Below are positions 17,397 through 25,940 of a stretch of DNA of 64,000 nt, one piece after another. Each line of letters begins with the position of its first letter. Positions within the stretch are counted from its first letter, which is position 1. Both the position numbers and the translations under genes were made by a program. The stretch comes from Pelagerythrobacter marensis (GTDB lineage Bacteria > Pseudomonadota > Alphaproteobacteria > Sphingomonadales > Sphingomonadaceae). Below the pieces are notes generated by a model that was not told where the DNA came from, ran no database searches, and saw only the letters and a program-made list of their open reading frames with translations. The stretch covers positions 744,001 through 808,000 of the forward strand of contig NZ_CP011805.1 in the NCBI RefSeq assembly GCF_001028625.1. Reading direction: 5' to 3'.

Positions 17397-18068
17397 ATGA
17401 CGACCGCCAGACACGTCGCCATAATAATGGACGGCAACGGCCGCTGGGCCAAGCGTCGCCATCTGCCGCGCGCGATGGGGCACCGGCGCGGGGTCGAGGC
17501 GGTGCGCGAGCTGGTGCGCGGCCTGGAATCGACCGGTATCGAGTGCCTGACGCTCTACGCCTTCAGCTCGGAAAACTGGAAACGGCCGGGCGAAGAAGTC
17601 GACGATTTGATGAACCTGATGCGCAAGTTCGTGAAATCGGACCTGCCGGAATTCATTGCCAACGATGTTAAACTGAAAATTATCGGCGACTGGCAAGGGC
17701 TTGCCCCCGATATCGTCGAAATGCTGGAAGACGCCCTGGCCCAGACGAGCCAGGGATCGCGCACTCTCGCGGTGGCGTTGAATTACGGGTCGCAGCAGGA
17801 AATCGCCCGCGCAGCAGCGAAAGCGGCGGCGCAGGGCGAAATCACATCGGAAACAATCGCGGCGCAGCTCGACACCGCCGATCTGCCGCCGCTCGACCTG
17901 CTGATCCGAACGAGCGGCGAAGTGCGCTTGTCGAACTTCCTCCTGTGGCAATGCGCTTATGCGGAGATGATCTTCGTCGACACGCTGTGGCCCGATTTCA
18001 CCCTGACCCATCTGGTCGAGGCGCTTGAGGAATTCACCCGGCGGGAGAGGCGATATGGCGGGCGCTAA
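17397..18068 (+). CDS. uppS: undecaprenyl diphosphate synthase
   Basis: Cis-prenyltransferase making the C55 lipid carrier for peptidoglycan and surface glycans. The 223 residues include IIMDGNGRWAKRR with catalytic Asp12, TLYAFSSENWKRP, and LLIRTSGEVRLSNFLLWQ with the Arg/Ser residues that bind isopentenyl diphosphate. Start ATG 17397 is preferred; an in-frame TTG at 17379 would add six residues. The 3' end overlaps cdsA by 14 bases. Confidence 0.96.
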   Translation: MTTARHVAIIMDGNGRWAKRRHLPRAMGHRRGVEAVRELVRGLESTGIECLTLYAFSSENWKRPGEEVDDLMNLMRKFVKSDLPEFIANDVKLKIIGDWQGLAPDIVEMLEDALAQTSQGSRTLAVALNYGSQQEIARAAAKAAAQGEITSETIAAQLDTADLPPLDLLIRTSGEVRLSNFLLWQCAYAEMIFVDTLWPDFTLTHLVEALEEFTRRERRYGGR

Positions 18069-18786
18069 CGGCGATCTGCCGACCGAAGGGCGAAAGCCTT
18101 CGGATCTGCCCGTCCGCCTGGTGTCGGCAGCGGCAATGCTCGCGGTTGCAGGGGCCGCCCTGTGGCAGGGTGGGCAAGTGCTCGACCTGTTCATCGGTCT
18201 GGTTGCCTTCGCCTGTTTTGCCGAGTTCACTGTTCTGGTCGCGCGGGCCACGGACAACGTGCCGTACCGCCTCGCCGCGCTGATCGCAGGCGGGCTCTAT
18301 ATCGGGGCAGCCGCTGCCATCCTGGTCGGGGCTGGCGACTTCCTCCTCGTTCTGATCCTCGGCGTTACAGTCTTCACCGATACGGGGGCCTATTTCGCCG
18401 GGCGTGCGATTGGCGGGCCGCGAATCGCGCCACGGATCAGCCCGTCCAAGACCTGGGCGGGGCTGCTTGGCGGGATGATCGGTTCGGCGTTGTGGACGAT
18501 AGCCTGGGTGTTGGTGATCGATTCAGGGATCGACTGGCTCGGGCCGCGCTTCGCCCTCGGCATCTCGTTGGATGGGGCCAACCTGCTGTCGATCGCGGCG
18601 CTTGGTGCAGGGCTGGCAGTCGTGGCGCAGGCCGGAGATTTCTTTGAAAGCTGGCTGAAACGGCGAGCCGGCGTGAAAGACAGTTCGCGGCTTATTCCGG
18701 GGCACGGCGGCGTGTTCGACCGTGTCGATGGGCTCTTGCCAGTCGCCATCGTCGTGGGCGGCATCGCTGCATCGGTGGCCAATTGA
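18055..18786 (+). CDS. cdsA: phosphatidate cytidylyltransferase
   Basis: Forms CDP-diacylglycerol, the common precursor used by PssA and PgsA (both in this window). The 243-residue membrane protein is somewhat shorter than E. coli CdsA. It has VFTDTGAYFAGRAIGGPRIA and ISPSKTWAGLLGG, and the signature GDFFESWLKRRAGVKDSSRL then PGHGGVFDRVDGL. Start ATG 18055 has GAGAGGCG upstream and lies within uppS. The stop overlaps the TTG start of dxr. Confidence 0.96.
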   Translation: MAGANGDLPTEGRKPSDLPVRLVSAAAMLAVAGAALWQGGQVLDLFIGLVAFACFAEFTVLVARATDNVPYRLAALIAGGLYIGAAAAILVGAGDFLLVLILGVTVFTDTGAYFAGRAIGGPRIAPRISPSKTWAGLLGGMIGSALWTIAWVLVIDSGIDWLGPRFALGISLDGANLLSIAALGAGLAVVAQAGDFFESWLKRRAGVKDSSRLIPGHGGVFDRVDGLLPVAIVVGGIAASVAN

Positions 18787-19946
18787 CCCGCCCGATCTCA
18801 ATTCTCGGTGCCACCGGCTCGGTCGGGGCGTCGACGCTGGACCTGATCCGCCGCAATCGTGATCAGTGGCGGGTCGTCGCGCTCACCGCCAACTGCAATG
18901 CCAATGAGCTGGCCGCGCTGGCGCGTGAGTTCGAGGCCGAGATTGCGGTGGTCGGCGACGAATCCTGCCTGGCGGACCTTCGGACGGCCCTGGCCGATAC
19001 AGCAGTTACGGCGGCCGGCGGGCGGCAGGCGCTATGCGATGCGGCGGCCCTTCCGGCAGACATCACCGTCGCCGCCATCGTCGGCTGTGCTGGCCTGCGC
19101 CCGACGATGACGGCGATCCGCCGGGGCGGGGCAGTCGCGCTGGCGAACAAGGAAGCCCTGGTATCGGCGGGAACGGTCATGACCGCCGCAGTGGCGGAGC
19201 ATGGGACAACCCTGCTGCCGGTCGATTCAGAGCACAATGCGATCTTTCAATGTCTGCAAGGCAGCAGGATCGCAGACGTGCGCTCGATCACGCTCACAGC
19301 CAGCGGCGGCCCGTTTCGGGGCTGGAGCGCCGACCAGCTGGCACGGGCAACCCCGGCGCAGGCGGTGGCCCATCCCAATTGGGATATGGGCGCCAAGATC
19401 AGCGTCGATTCGGCCACGATGATGAACAAGGGGCTGGAGTTCATCGAGGCGCATCATCTGTTTCCGGTCGGCCTCGATGCGCTGCGCATCGTCGTCCACC
19501 CGCAGAGTGTCGTGCATTCGATGGTCGAATATTGCGATGGTTCAACCCTGGCGCAACTGGGGCCTTCCGACATGCGCGTGCCGATCGCGTCGTGCCTCGC
19601 CTGGCCCGGCCGGATGGAAACGCCATGCGCGCCGCTGGATCTTGCGGCCATCGGTTCGCTGACGTTTGAAGCGCCGGACGAGCAGCGCTTTCCCGCCACA
19701 CGGCTGGCGCGAGATGCCGCCCATTCCGGCGGGGGCGCCCCCGCGGTTCTCAATGCCGCGAACGAAGTGGCGGTTGCGTCCTTCCTCGCCGGTCAGATCG
19801 CATTCACCCAAATCGCGCTAGTGGTCGAAGAAACCCTTGATCGTTACGCCCCCTTGGCACCTTCGACGCTCGACGACGTTCTTGCCGTCGATACGGAGGC
19901 ACGCGTCCGAGCCCGTGAAATAATGGAGACCGCCGCAATTGGCTGA
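18783..19946 (+). CDS. dxr: 1-deoxy-D-xylulose-5-phosphate reductoisomerase
   Basis: Second step of the MEP isoprenoid pathway: DXP to MEP using NADPH. The 387 residues contain the NADPH-binding ILGATGSVGASTLDLI, VALANKEALVSAG, the metal/substrate loop LPVDSEHNAIFQCLQG, TASGGPFRGW and MGAKISVDSATMMNKGLE. The start is TTG 18783, overlapping the cdsA stop; no ATG is available without losing the Rossmann motif. It overlaps rseP by eight bases. Confidence 0.97.
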   Translation: MTRPISILGATGSVGASTLDLIRRNRDQWRVVALTANCNANELAALAREFEAEIAVVGDESCLADLRTALADTAVTAAGGRQALCDAAALPADITVAAIVGCAGLRPTMTAIRRGGAVALANKEALVSAGTVMTAAVAEHGTTLLPVDSEHNAIFQCLQGSRIADVRSITLTASGGPFRGWSADQLARATPAQAVAHPNWDMGAKISVDSATMMNKGLEFIEAHHLFPVGLDALRIVVHPQSVVHSMVEYCDGSTLAQLGPSDMRVPIASCLAWPGRMETPCAPLDLAAIGSLTFEAPDEQRFPATRLARDAAHSGGGAPAVLNAANEVAVASFLAGQIAFTQIALVVEETLDRYAPLAPSTLDDVLAVDTEARVRAREIMETAAIG

Positions 19947-21078
19947 TACCCCTTCGTTCTGGATGTATGTCGTCGGCTTCCTGCTCGTGCTCGGGCCGCT
20001 GATTACGATCCATGAATTCGGTCACTATCTCGTGGGCCGTCTGTTCGGCGTTCATGCCGAGGCATTTTCCATCGGCTTCGGCAAGGAAATCGCCGGCTGG
20101 AGCGATAGCCGGGGCACTCGCTGGAAGCTTTCGGCCCTGCCGCTCGGCGGATACGTTCAGTTCCGCGGCGACATGAACCCTGCCAGCGTTCCCGATGAAG
20201 ATGGCCTGGCCGCCATATCCGACAGCGACAGGGCAGGGGCGTTTCATTTCAAGCCCTTATGGCAGCGCGCGCTGATCGTGTTTGCCGGGCCGGCAACCAA
20301 TGTGCTGGTGGCGCTGGCGATCTTTGCTGCCTTCTTCATGATCGTCGGCAAGCCGGAGCCTGTGGAGACCGACAGCCAATTGACCGTCGCCGGGTTTGCT
20401 GAGGAATCGGCGGCCCGTTCCGCCGGGATCGAGATCGGCGACCGTATCGTGTCGATCGACGACAAGCCGATGCTCGATTTTCGCGACGTTCAGGACGCGG
20501 TGATGCTGTACCCGGGGCGGACGTTCGACATTGTCGTCGATCGCGGTGGCCGCGAGCTGGACTTCGACGTGACGGCTCGATCGCACGAGGTGGAAGACAA
20601 CTTCGGCAATGCGTCGACCATCGGCCTGATCGGTATCGCGCCCGCTGCGGTGGAGTTCGAATTCGCGCGGCAGGGGCCGATCAGCGCCCTGGGCCTGGGG
20701 GTCGATCACAGCATCAACATCGCGCGGATGATGGTGACCGGCGTGGGGCAGATTGTGTCCGGCGACCGTTCGGTTCGCGAGCTTGGCGGTCCGATCAAGA
20801 TCGCGAAGTATTCGGGCGAGCAATTCAGTCTCGGCCCGCTCGCCTTCATCAACTTCATCGCGCTGATCTCGCTTAATTTGGCATTCATCAACCTGTTGCC
20901 AATCCCGGCGCTCGACGGCGGGCATCTGGCTTTTTACGCTGTGGAGGCCGTCCGGCGAAAGCCGGTGGGACGGCGGGGGCAGGAACTGGCGTTTCGCACC
21001 GGGATGGCCCTGGTGCTGGCATTGATGGTGTTCGTCACGATCAACGATTTGGTTTCGCTGCCAATCTTCGGCAGCTGA
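19939..21078 (+). CDS. rseP: RseP-family site-2 intramembrane zinc protease
   Basis: Inner-membrane metalloprotease that cleaves anti-sigma factors and leftover signal peptides. The 379 residues show ITIHEFGHYLVGRLFGVHAE with the HExxH zinc site in the first helix (about residue 25) and one PDZ domain (AARSAGIEIGDRIVSIDDKP). NLLPIPALDGGHLAFY supplies the third ligand Asp. The family often has two PDZ domains; only one is obvious here. TTG 19939 start, overlapping dxr by eight bases. Confidence 0.96.
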   Translation: MADTPSFWMYVVGFLLVLGPLITIHEFGHYLVGRLFGVHAEAFSIGFGKEIAGWSDSRGTRWKLSALPLGGYVQFRGDMNPASVPDEDGLAAISDSDRAGAFHFKPLWQRALIVFAGPATNVLVALAIFAAFFMIVGKPEPVETDSQLTVAGFAEESAARSAGIEIGDRIVSIDDKPMLDFRDVQDAVMLYPGRTFDIVVDRGGRELDFDVTARSHEVEDNFGNASTIGLIGIAPAAVEFEFARQGPISALGLGVDHSINIARMMVTGVGQIVSGDRSVRELGGPIKIAKYSGEQFSLGPLAFINFIALISLNLAFINLLPIPALDGGHLAFYAVEAVRRKPVGRRGQELAFRTGMALVLALMVFVTINDLVSLPIFGS

Positions 21079-21235
21079 CCGCCCCGGGGGGACGAGAGAG
21101 CGCGGGGGACTCGTTTCTTCCTTCGCTTGATCGGGGGCACGGCATCGGGCAAGGGCGGCATTTGCCGCACTGCCCGATGGATGGGCTGCGGCCCATTGGT
21201 GCAATGGATAAGGATTGGACGGGATAACCGTGGCG

Positions 21236-23923
21236 ATGACAGAACGCGAGAAAGCCGCCGGCGCATTCGGCAAGACCGGCGCACGTTTCGCGCTTGCCCT
21301 GCTGGGGGGTACGATACTGGCCGGGGTGCCCGTGTCGGTGCTGGCGCAGGATGCAGGGGCTTCGCCTCCGACATCCGCCTCTCAACCCGCTCCGGCGCCG
21401 CAGGGCGACACGATCCGTGCGATCACGGTGGTGGGGGCGCAGCGGCTGGAAGCGGGCACGATCCTGTCGTACATTCAGATGCGCGCGGGCGACACTTACT
21501 CGCAGGCTCTCGCCGATCAGGTTCTGAAAGATCTGTACGCGACCGAACTCTTTTCAGACGCCAGCGTGCGGAACGATGGCGGCAACGTGGTCATTTCCGT
21601 CACGGAAAACCCGGTGATCAACCGGATTATCCTTGAGGGCAACAAGCGGATCAAGAACGACAAGATCCTGCCCGAGATCCGCCTTGCTCCGCGGCAGATC
21701 TTCACCCGCTCGAAAGTGCGTGCGGACACGGCGCGCATCATTGAACTCTACAAGCGCCAGGGCCGCTTTGCGGCTTCCGTGGAGCCGAAGACGGTCGAAT
21801 TGAGCCAGAACCGCGTCGATATCGTTTACGAAATCAGCGAAGGGCCCAAGTCCAAGGTTCGCCAGATCAACATTCTCGGCAACGAGAAATTCGATGATGG
21901 CGATCTGAAGAGCGAAATGGTGACGAAGGAAGCGCGATTCTTCCGCTTCTTCAGCTCCAACACGAGTTACGATCCCGACCGTCTGGCGTTCGACCAGCAG
22001 AAGTTGCGTCAGTTCTACTTTATCGAAGGTTACACGGATTTCCGGGTGGTTTCCGCCGTCGCGGAGCTGACTCCCGACAAGCGCGACTTCATCATCACCT
22101 ACGTGGTCGAAGAAGGTGAACGGTACAAATTCGGCGACGTTTCCGTCGATAGCCAGATACGCGATTTCGACAGCGAACGGATGACCGGAAATCTCGCGAT
22201 CAAGACCGGGGACTGGTACAACGCGAAGCTGGTCGAAGACACGGTCGAGCAGATGAACGAACTGGCCGGAACGTTCGGCTATGCCTTCGCCGATGCCTCG
22301 CCGCAGTTCGTGCGCAACCCGGAAGACCTCACGATGGACGTCACGTTCGTCCTTCGCGAGGCGCCGCGCGTCTATGTCGAGCGGGTCGATGTGAACGGTA
22401 ATACGCTGACGCAGGACAAGGTCGTGCGCCGCGAATTCCGCGTGGCCGAAGGCGATGCGTTCAACTCGCTGCAGGTGAAGCGTTCGACCAACCGGATCAG
22501 GTCGCTCGGCTACTTCCAGGAAAACTTCGAAATCCAGCAGAAGGAGGGCAGCGCCCCCGATCGCATCGTGCTGGAAGCGAATGTCGAGGAACAGCCGACC
22601 GGCGAATTGCAGCTTTCGGCCGGTTTCTCCTCGATCGAAAACTTCATCCTTGCCGGTTCGATCAAGCAGAACAATTTCCGCGGGCGGGGCCAGACGGTCG
22701 GCGCATCGGTGAACTATTCGCGTTATTCGCGTTCTGCCGCGTTGAGCTTCACCGAACCTTACGTGTTCGATCGCAACATTTCGACCGGGATCGACATCTA
22801 CCGCAAGGATTACAACAGCTTCAATTTCACCAACAACGACCGTAACCGGACGTTCGAACAGTCGACCACTGGCTTTTCGATGAGAGTGGGCGTGCCGCTT
22901 ACCGAATATATCTCGGCGATCGGCAGCTACACGCTCAATTACGACGACGTCTCGCTGGATGAGTTCACGTATTACAGCGATATCGACGGGGATGGCATCA
23001 AGGAATGCGATCCCGTCCTGGCCGGGCGTTACCTGTGCGAAGCGGTGGGCGAGCGGTTGAGCTCGATCCTGGGGCTTACGCTGTCGATGCGGACGATCGA
23101 CAATCCCTATCGCCCCACGCGTGGCCATACACTGTCGCTCAGCACCGAATTCGCCGGCCTCGGGGGCGATGTGAAGTATCTGCGCCTGCGGGCCAAGGGG
23201 GCGAAGTACTGGCCGGTATTCGGCGGCTTCATCTTCTCGATTCAGGGCGAAGGCGGCGTTATCAAGGGGCTGGAGGATCGCGGCCCGGGCGTGGACGACG
23301 TGCGCCTGACCGACCGCTTCTTCCTGGGCGAGCCGCAGTTCCGCGGATTCGACATCCGCGGTGTGGGCCCGCGCGTGCTGCGCCAGCCCATTCGCGACAC
23401 CGATGGCGATGGTGTGGGCGAAGTGATCACTGATCGGGATCAGGTCGGCGACGACGCGCTGGGTGGCAATGCCTACTATCTCGGCCGTGCCGAGCTGGAA
23501 ATTCCGCTGGGTTCGGGTGCGCGCGAAATGGGGCTGCGCCCGTCGATTTTCGTTGATGTCGGCGCGCTGTTCAACGTGACCAAGCCGGTGTTGCAGAGCG
23601 CACCTTTCCCGGACGGCATCCAGCGGCAGTTGTTCGATAACGACGGAAATCCACTCTACGTGGACCCGAGCGACTCGACCAAGTGGACAACCGATCCGAC
23701 CGATGGTTCCGGCAACGCGAACGATCCCTGGATGTATCAGGTCGCGGCTCCGTTCCAGGAACAGTTCTTGGGGGATTCCGCCAGCCCCCGTGTCGCGGTG
23801 GGTATCGGCGTCAACTGGAACTCGCCCTTCGGGCCGTTCCGCATCGACTTCGCCCATGTGCTTCGGAAAGAACCGGGCGATGACACCAAGAAATTCACTT
23901 TCAATGTGGGGACACAATTCTGA
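21236..23923 (+). CDS. bamA: outer membrane protein assembly factor BamA
   Basis: Core of the BAM complex inserting beta-barrels into the outer membrane. About 895 residues: signal peptide ending VSVLAQDA, five POTRA repeats (from IRAITVVGAQRLEAGTILSY to about residue 425) and a C-terminal Omp85 barrel. The barrel shows the loop-6 motif as FRGFDIRGVGPR (VRGF/Y type) and ends in a Phe (FTFNVGTQF), as BAM substrates do. Start uncertain: ATG 21236, GTG 21230 (good spacing from GGGA) or TTG 21215. Overlaps the skp start (TGATG). Confidence 0.97.
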   Translation: MTEREKAAGAFGKTGARFALALLGGTILAGVPVSVLAQDAGASPPTSASQPAPAPQGDTIRAITVVGAQRLEAGTILSYIQMRAGDTYSQALADQVLKDLYATELFSDASVRNDGGNVVISVTENPVINRIILEGNKRIKNDKILPEIRLAPRQIFTRSKVRADTARIIELYKRQGRFAASVEPKTVELSQNRVDIVYEISEGPKSKVRQINILGNEKFDDGDLKSEMVTKEARFFRFFSSNTSYDPDRLAFDQQKLRQFYFIEGYTDFRVVSAVAELTPDKRDFIITYVVEEGERYKFGDVSVDSQIRDFDSERMTGNLAIKTGDWYNAKLVEDTVEQMNELAGTFGYAFADASPQFVRNPEDLTMDVTFVLREAPRVYVERVDVNGNTLTQDKVVRREFRVAEGDAFNSLQVKRSTNRIRSLGYFQENFEIQQKEGSAPDRIVLEANVEEQPTGELQLSAGFSSIENFILAGSIKQNNFRGRGQTVGASVNYSRYSRSAALSFTEPYVFDRNISTGIDIYRKDYNSFNFTNNDRNRTFEQSTTGFSMRVGVPLTEYISAIGSYTLNYDDVSLDEFTYYSDIDGDGIKECDPVLAGRYLCEAVGERLSSILGLTLSMRTIDNPYRPTRGHTLSLSTEFAGLGGDVKYLRLRAKGAKYWPVFGGFIFSIQGEGGVIKGLEDRGPGVDDVRLTDRFFLGEPQFRGFDIRGVGPRVLRQPIRDTDGDGVGEVITDRDQVGDDALGGNAYYLGRAELEIPLGSGAREMGLRPSIFVDVGALFNVTKPVLQSAPFPDGIQRQLFDNDGNPLYVDPSDSTKWTTDPTDGSGNANDPWMYQVAAPFQEQFLGDSASPRVAVGIGVNWNSPFGPFRIDFAHVLRKEPGDDTKKFTFNVGTQF

Positions 23924-24591
23924 TGAAGAATCTTCTTAAACCGGTCGTAGCCGCCGGTCTCATGCTCACCGCTTCGGCTCTGCCGATGATGGCCGCCCCT
24001 GCTGCCGCGCAGGACGCGCGCGGCGTCGGCGTTGTCAGCCTGCCGGCCGTGATTGCCAATTCGAATGCCTATCGCACCGCCGAACAGCAGCGGCAGACCA
24101 CCTATCAGGCGCAGATCAGCCAGGCCGAAACGCGCCGCCAGCAGATCGAGGCGCAACTGACGCCGCTGATCCAGCAGTTCAACACCGCGCGTCAGGCGGC
24201 CAGCCCGGACCAGCAGGCCCTGCAGCAGCAGGCGACCCAGATCCAGCAGATCGAACAGGCCGGCCAGCGCGAACTTCAGGCCATTCTGGCGCCCGTTTCG
24301 CTTAGCCGGGCCTATGTCACCGAACAAATCGAAGACCGTCTGGACGAGGCCGTTCAGGCCGCCGCGACCAAGCGTAATGTGACCCTGATTCTCGACGCCA
24401 CGTCGGGCCAGGTGATCTTCGCCGGCGCGCAGCACAATCTGACGCAGGACGTGCTGACCGAACTCAACACGCTGGTGCCCAGCGTTCAGGTCACGCCGCC
24501 TCAGGGCTGGGTTCCGCGGGAAATTCGCGAGCAGCAGGCCGCGGCGCAGGCGCAGCAGACTGCCCAGCAGCAGCAGCCGAGCGGTCGCTGA
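23923..24591 (+). CDS. skp: Skp/OmpH-family periplasmic chaperone
   Basis: Holds unfolded outer-membrane proteins in the periplasm for BamA. The 222 residues comprise a signal peptide (cleavage near PAAAQ), the short beta segment GVGVVSLPAVIANSNAYRTA, a long Gln-rich coiled coil (about residues 55-130) and the returning beta strands NVTLILDATSGQVIFAG. The unusual Gln-rich tail (QQAAAQAQQTAQQQQ) is dispensable-looking low complexity. ATG overlaps the bamA stop. Confidence 0.93.
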   Translation: MKNLLKPVVAAGLMLTASALPMMAAPAAAQDARGVGVVSLPAVIANSNAYRTAEQQRQTTYQAQISQAETRRQQIEAQLTPLIQQFNTARQAASPDQQALQQQATQIQQIEQAGQRELQAILAPVSLSRAYVTEQIEDRLDEAVQAAATKRNVTLILDATSGQVIFAGAQHNLTQDVLTELNTLVPSVQVTPPQGWVPREIREQQAAAQAQQTAQQQQPSGR

Positions 24592-24632
24592 TCGCTCGAT
24601 AGGCCGCGACGGAAGAAAATGAGGGCAGGGCG

Positions 24633-25103
24633 ATGAGCGACGAGACGGGCACACGGTCCGATTATGATATTCATAAGGTGCTCAGCGCCCTGCCACACCG
24701 TTATCCGCTGTTGCTGGTCGACCGCGTTCGGTCTCTGGAACTGGGGGAGCGCATTCACGCGGTGAAAGCCGTGACCTTCAACGAGGATTTCTTCCAGGGC
24801 CATTTCCCGGGCGCGCCCATCATGCCCGGTGTGTTGCAGGTGGAGGCAATGGCACAGGCAGCGGCGATCCTCGGGATCGAGACGCTCGAACTGGCCGGAA
24901 GCGGAAAGCTCGTCTATTTCATGGGGATAGACAATGCCAAGTTCCGCGCGCCGGTGACGCCGGGTTGTCTGCTCGACCTGGAAGTCGAATTCCTTCAGAA
25001 GCGCAGCCGGGTTTACAAGTTCAAGGGGCGCGCCAGTGTGGAAGGGAAAACCACGTCGGAAGCGGAATTCACCGCAATGATCGCCGATCCCCCGTCAACC
25101 TGA
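24633..25103 (+). CDS. fabZ: 3-hydroxyacyl-ACP dehydratase FabZ
   Basis: Dehydrates 3-hydroxyacyl-ACP in fatty acid elongation. The 156-residue hotdog-fold protein has LPHRYPLLLVDRV and the active-site stretch FNEDFFQGHFPGAPIMPGVL (His) plus QVEAMAQAAA (Glu). In most Gram-negatives fabZ lies between lpxD and lpxA; here it directly follows skp (41-bp gap) and is followed by rpmE, with no lpx genes. Confidence 0.97.
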   Translation: MSDETGTRSDYDIHKVLSALPHRYPLLLVDRVRSLELGERIHAVKAVTFNEDFFQGHFPGAPIMPGVLQVEAMAQAAAILGIETLELAGSGKLVYFMGIDNAKFRAPVTPGCLLDLEVEFLQKRSRVYKFKGRASVEGKTTSEAEFTAMIADPPST

Positions 25104-25232
25104 TCCGATCATTTCGCCTTGCAGAGGCGAGCGCGATCGGGGTTGCTTTTCACCGTCAACCGGACTAGGCGCGCGCCTTTCCCGAGATTGCCGACCGGTC
25201 GGAACCGGTCAAATGCACAAGGATTTCCTGCC

Positions 25233-25460
25233 ATGAAGGCCGACGCACACCCCGATTATCACACCATCACAGTCAAGATGACCGATGGCACCGAATTCCA
25301 GACCCGCTCCACCTGGGGCAGTGAGGGCGATACGCTGACGCTGGATATCGACCCGACCAGCCATCCGGCCTGGACCGGCGGGAAGCAGCAGATTCAGGAA
25401 GGTGGCCGCGTTGCCGCGTTCAACAAGCGGTTCGGCGGGCTTTCTCTCAAGAAGGGCTGA
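25233..25460 (+). CDS. rpmE: 50S ribosomal protein L31
   Basis: A 75-residue L31 (starts MKADAHPDYHTITVKMTDGT, then TLDIDPTSHPAWTGGKQQIQ and FNKRFGGLSLKK). No cysteines, so this is the zinc-independent C-minus form typical of alphaproteobacteria. Start ATG 25233 with AAGGA about 9 bases upstream. Followed by a clear intrinsic terminator. Confidence 0.95.
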   Translation: MKADAHPDYHTITVKMTDGTEFQTRSTWGSEGDTLTLDIDPTSHPAWTGGKQQIQEGGRVAAFNKRFGGLSLKKG

Positions 25461-25507
25461 CCTGCGCAGGTTCGCGGCGCATCCTGGCGCCGCAAGGTAT
25501 TGGGTTG

Positions 25508-25537
25508 AGGGCGGTCCGGGTGGCCGCCCTTTTCTTT
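25508..25537 (+). terminator. intrinsic terminator after rpmE
   Basis: Stem AGGGCGGTC pairing with GGCCGCCCT (one T-G pair), five-base loop, then TTTCTTT. It lies 47 bases past the rpmE stop and closes the rpsB-rpmE region. Confidence 0.8.
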
Positions 25538-25814
25538 ATGCAGGTGCCGGGCGCGCTGGCCGTATCGTAAGATCGCCTGTCTGAGCTAACTCACCGGATT
25601 CGTTGGTATGGCTGCGAAAGCCGGGCAGCGGAGAGGTGAGTAGAAAGCCAGGCGAAATAATCTTGCGCTTGCGGACTCGAAGCGCAGTTTTAGCTTTGCA
25701 AACGGCCATCCTTGTGCAACAGGCGCGCGCCTCGGCGGTTCGCGTCTTGACCGCGGAACGCAGGGGCGTATCAGCCCCGCTTTACACGGCAGGCCCAGGT
25801 CGGGCCGGGTATGT
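25538..25814. other. 277-bp non-coding stretch upstream of tRNA-His
   Basis: No convincing gene: frames through it lack protein-like composition. A possible tRNA-His promoter is TTGACC (25747-25752) with a weak TATCAG 16 bases on, about 40 bases before the tRNA. The rest, including purine-rich sequence near 25600-25660, has no identified role; a small RNA cannot be excluded. Confidence 0.35.
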
Positions 25815-25892
25815 GGCGATCGTAGCTCAGTTGGTTAGAGCGCCGGTTTGTGGTACCGGAGGTCGCGGGTTCGAACCCCGTCGATCGCCCCA
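25815..25892 (+). tRNA. tRNA-His (GTG), CCA encoded
   Basis: Full cloverleaf: acceptor GCGATCG (25816-25822) with CGATCGC (25882-25888), D-stem GCTC/GAGC, anticodon stem CCGGT/ACCGG around loop TTGTGGT (anticodon GTG at 25850-25852), T-stem GCGGG/CCCGT with TTCGAAC. Position -1 is G (25815) opposite C73 (25889), the His identity pair, and CCA is encoded at 25890-25892. Confidence 0.96.
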
Positions 25893-25940
25893 TTTTCCCA
25901 GTTTTTGTGCCGTCGTTTACAGCGGGGCTTTCTCACGATC

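Noticed and set aside
21554..23917. 787-codon reverse-strand open frame opposite bamA
   Set aside because: Antisense shadow of a certain gene; composition is His/Arg/Asp-rich and motif-free, as expected from high-GC codon bias.
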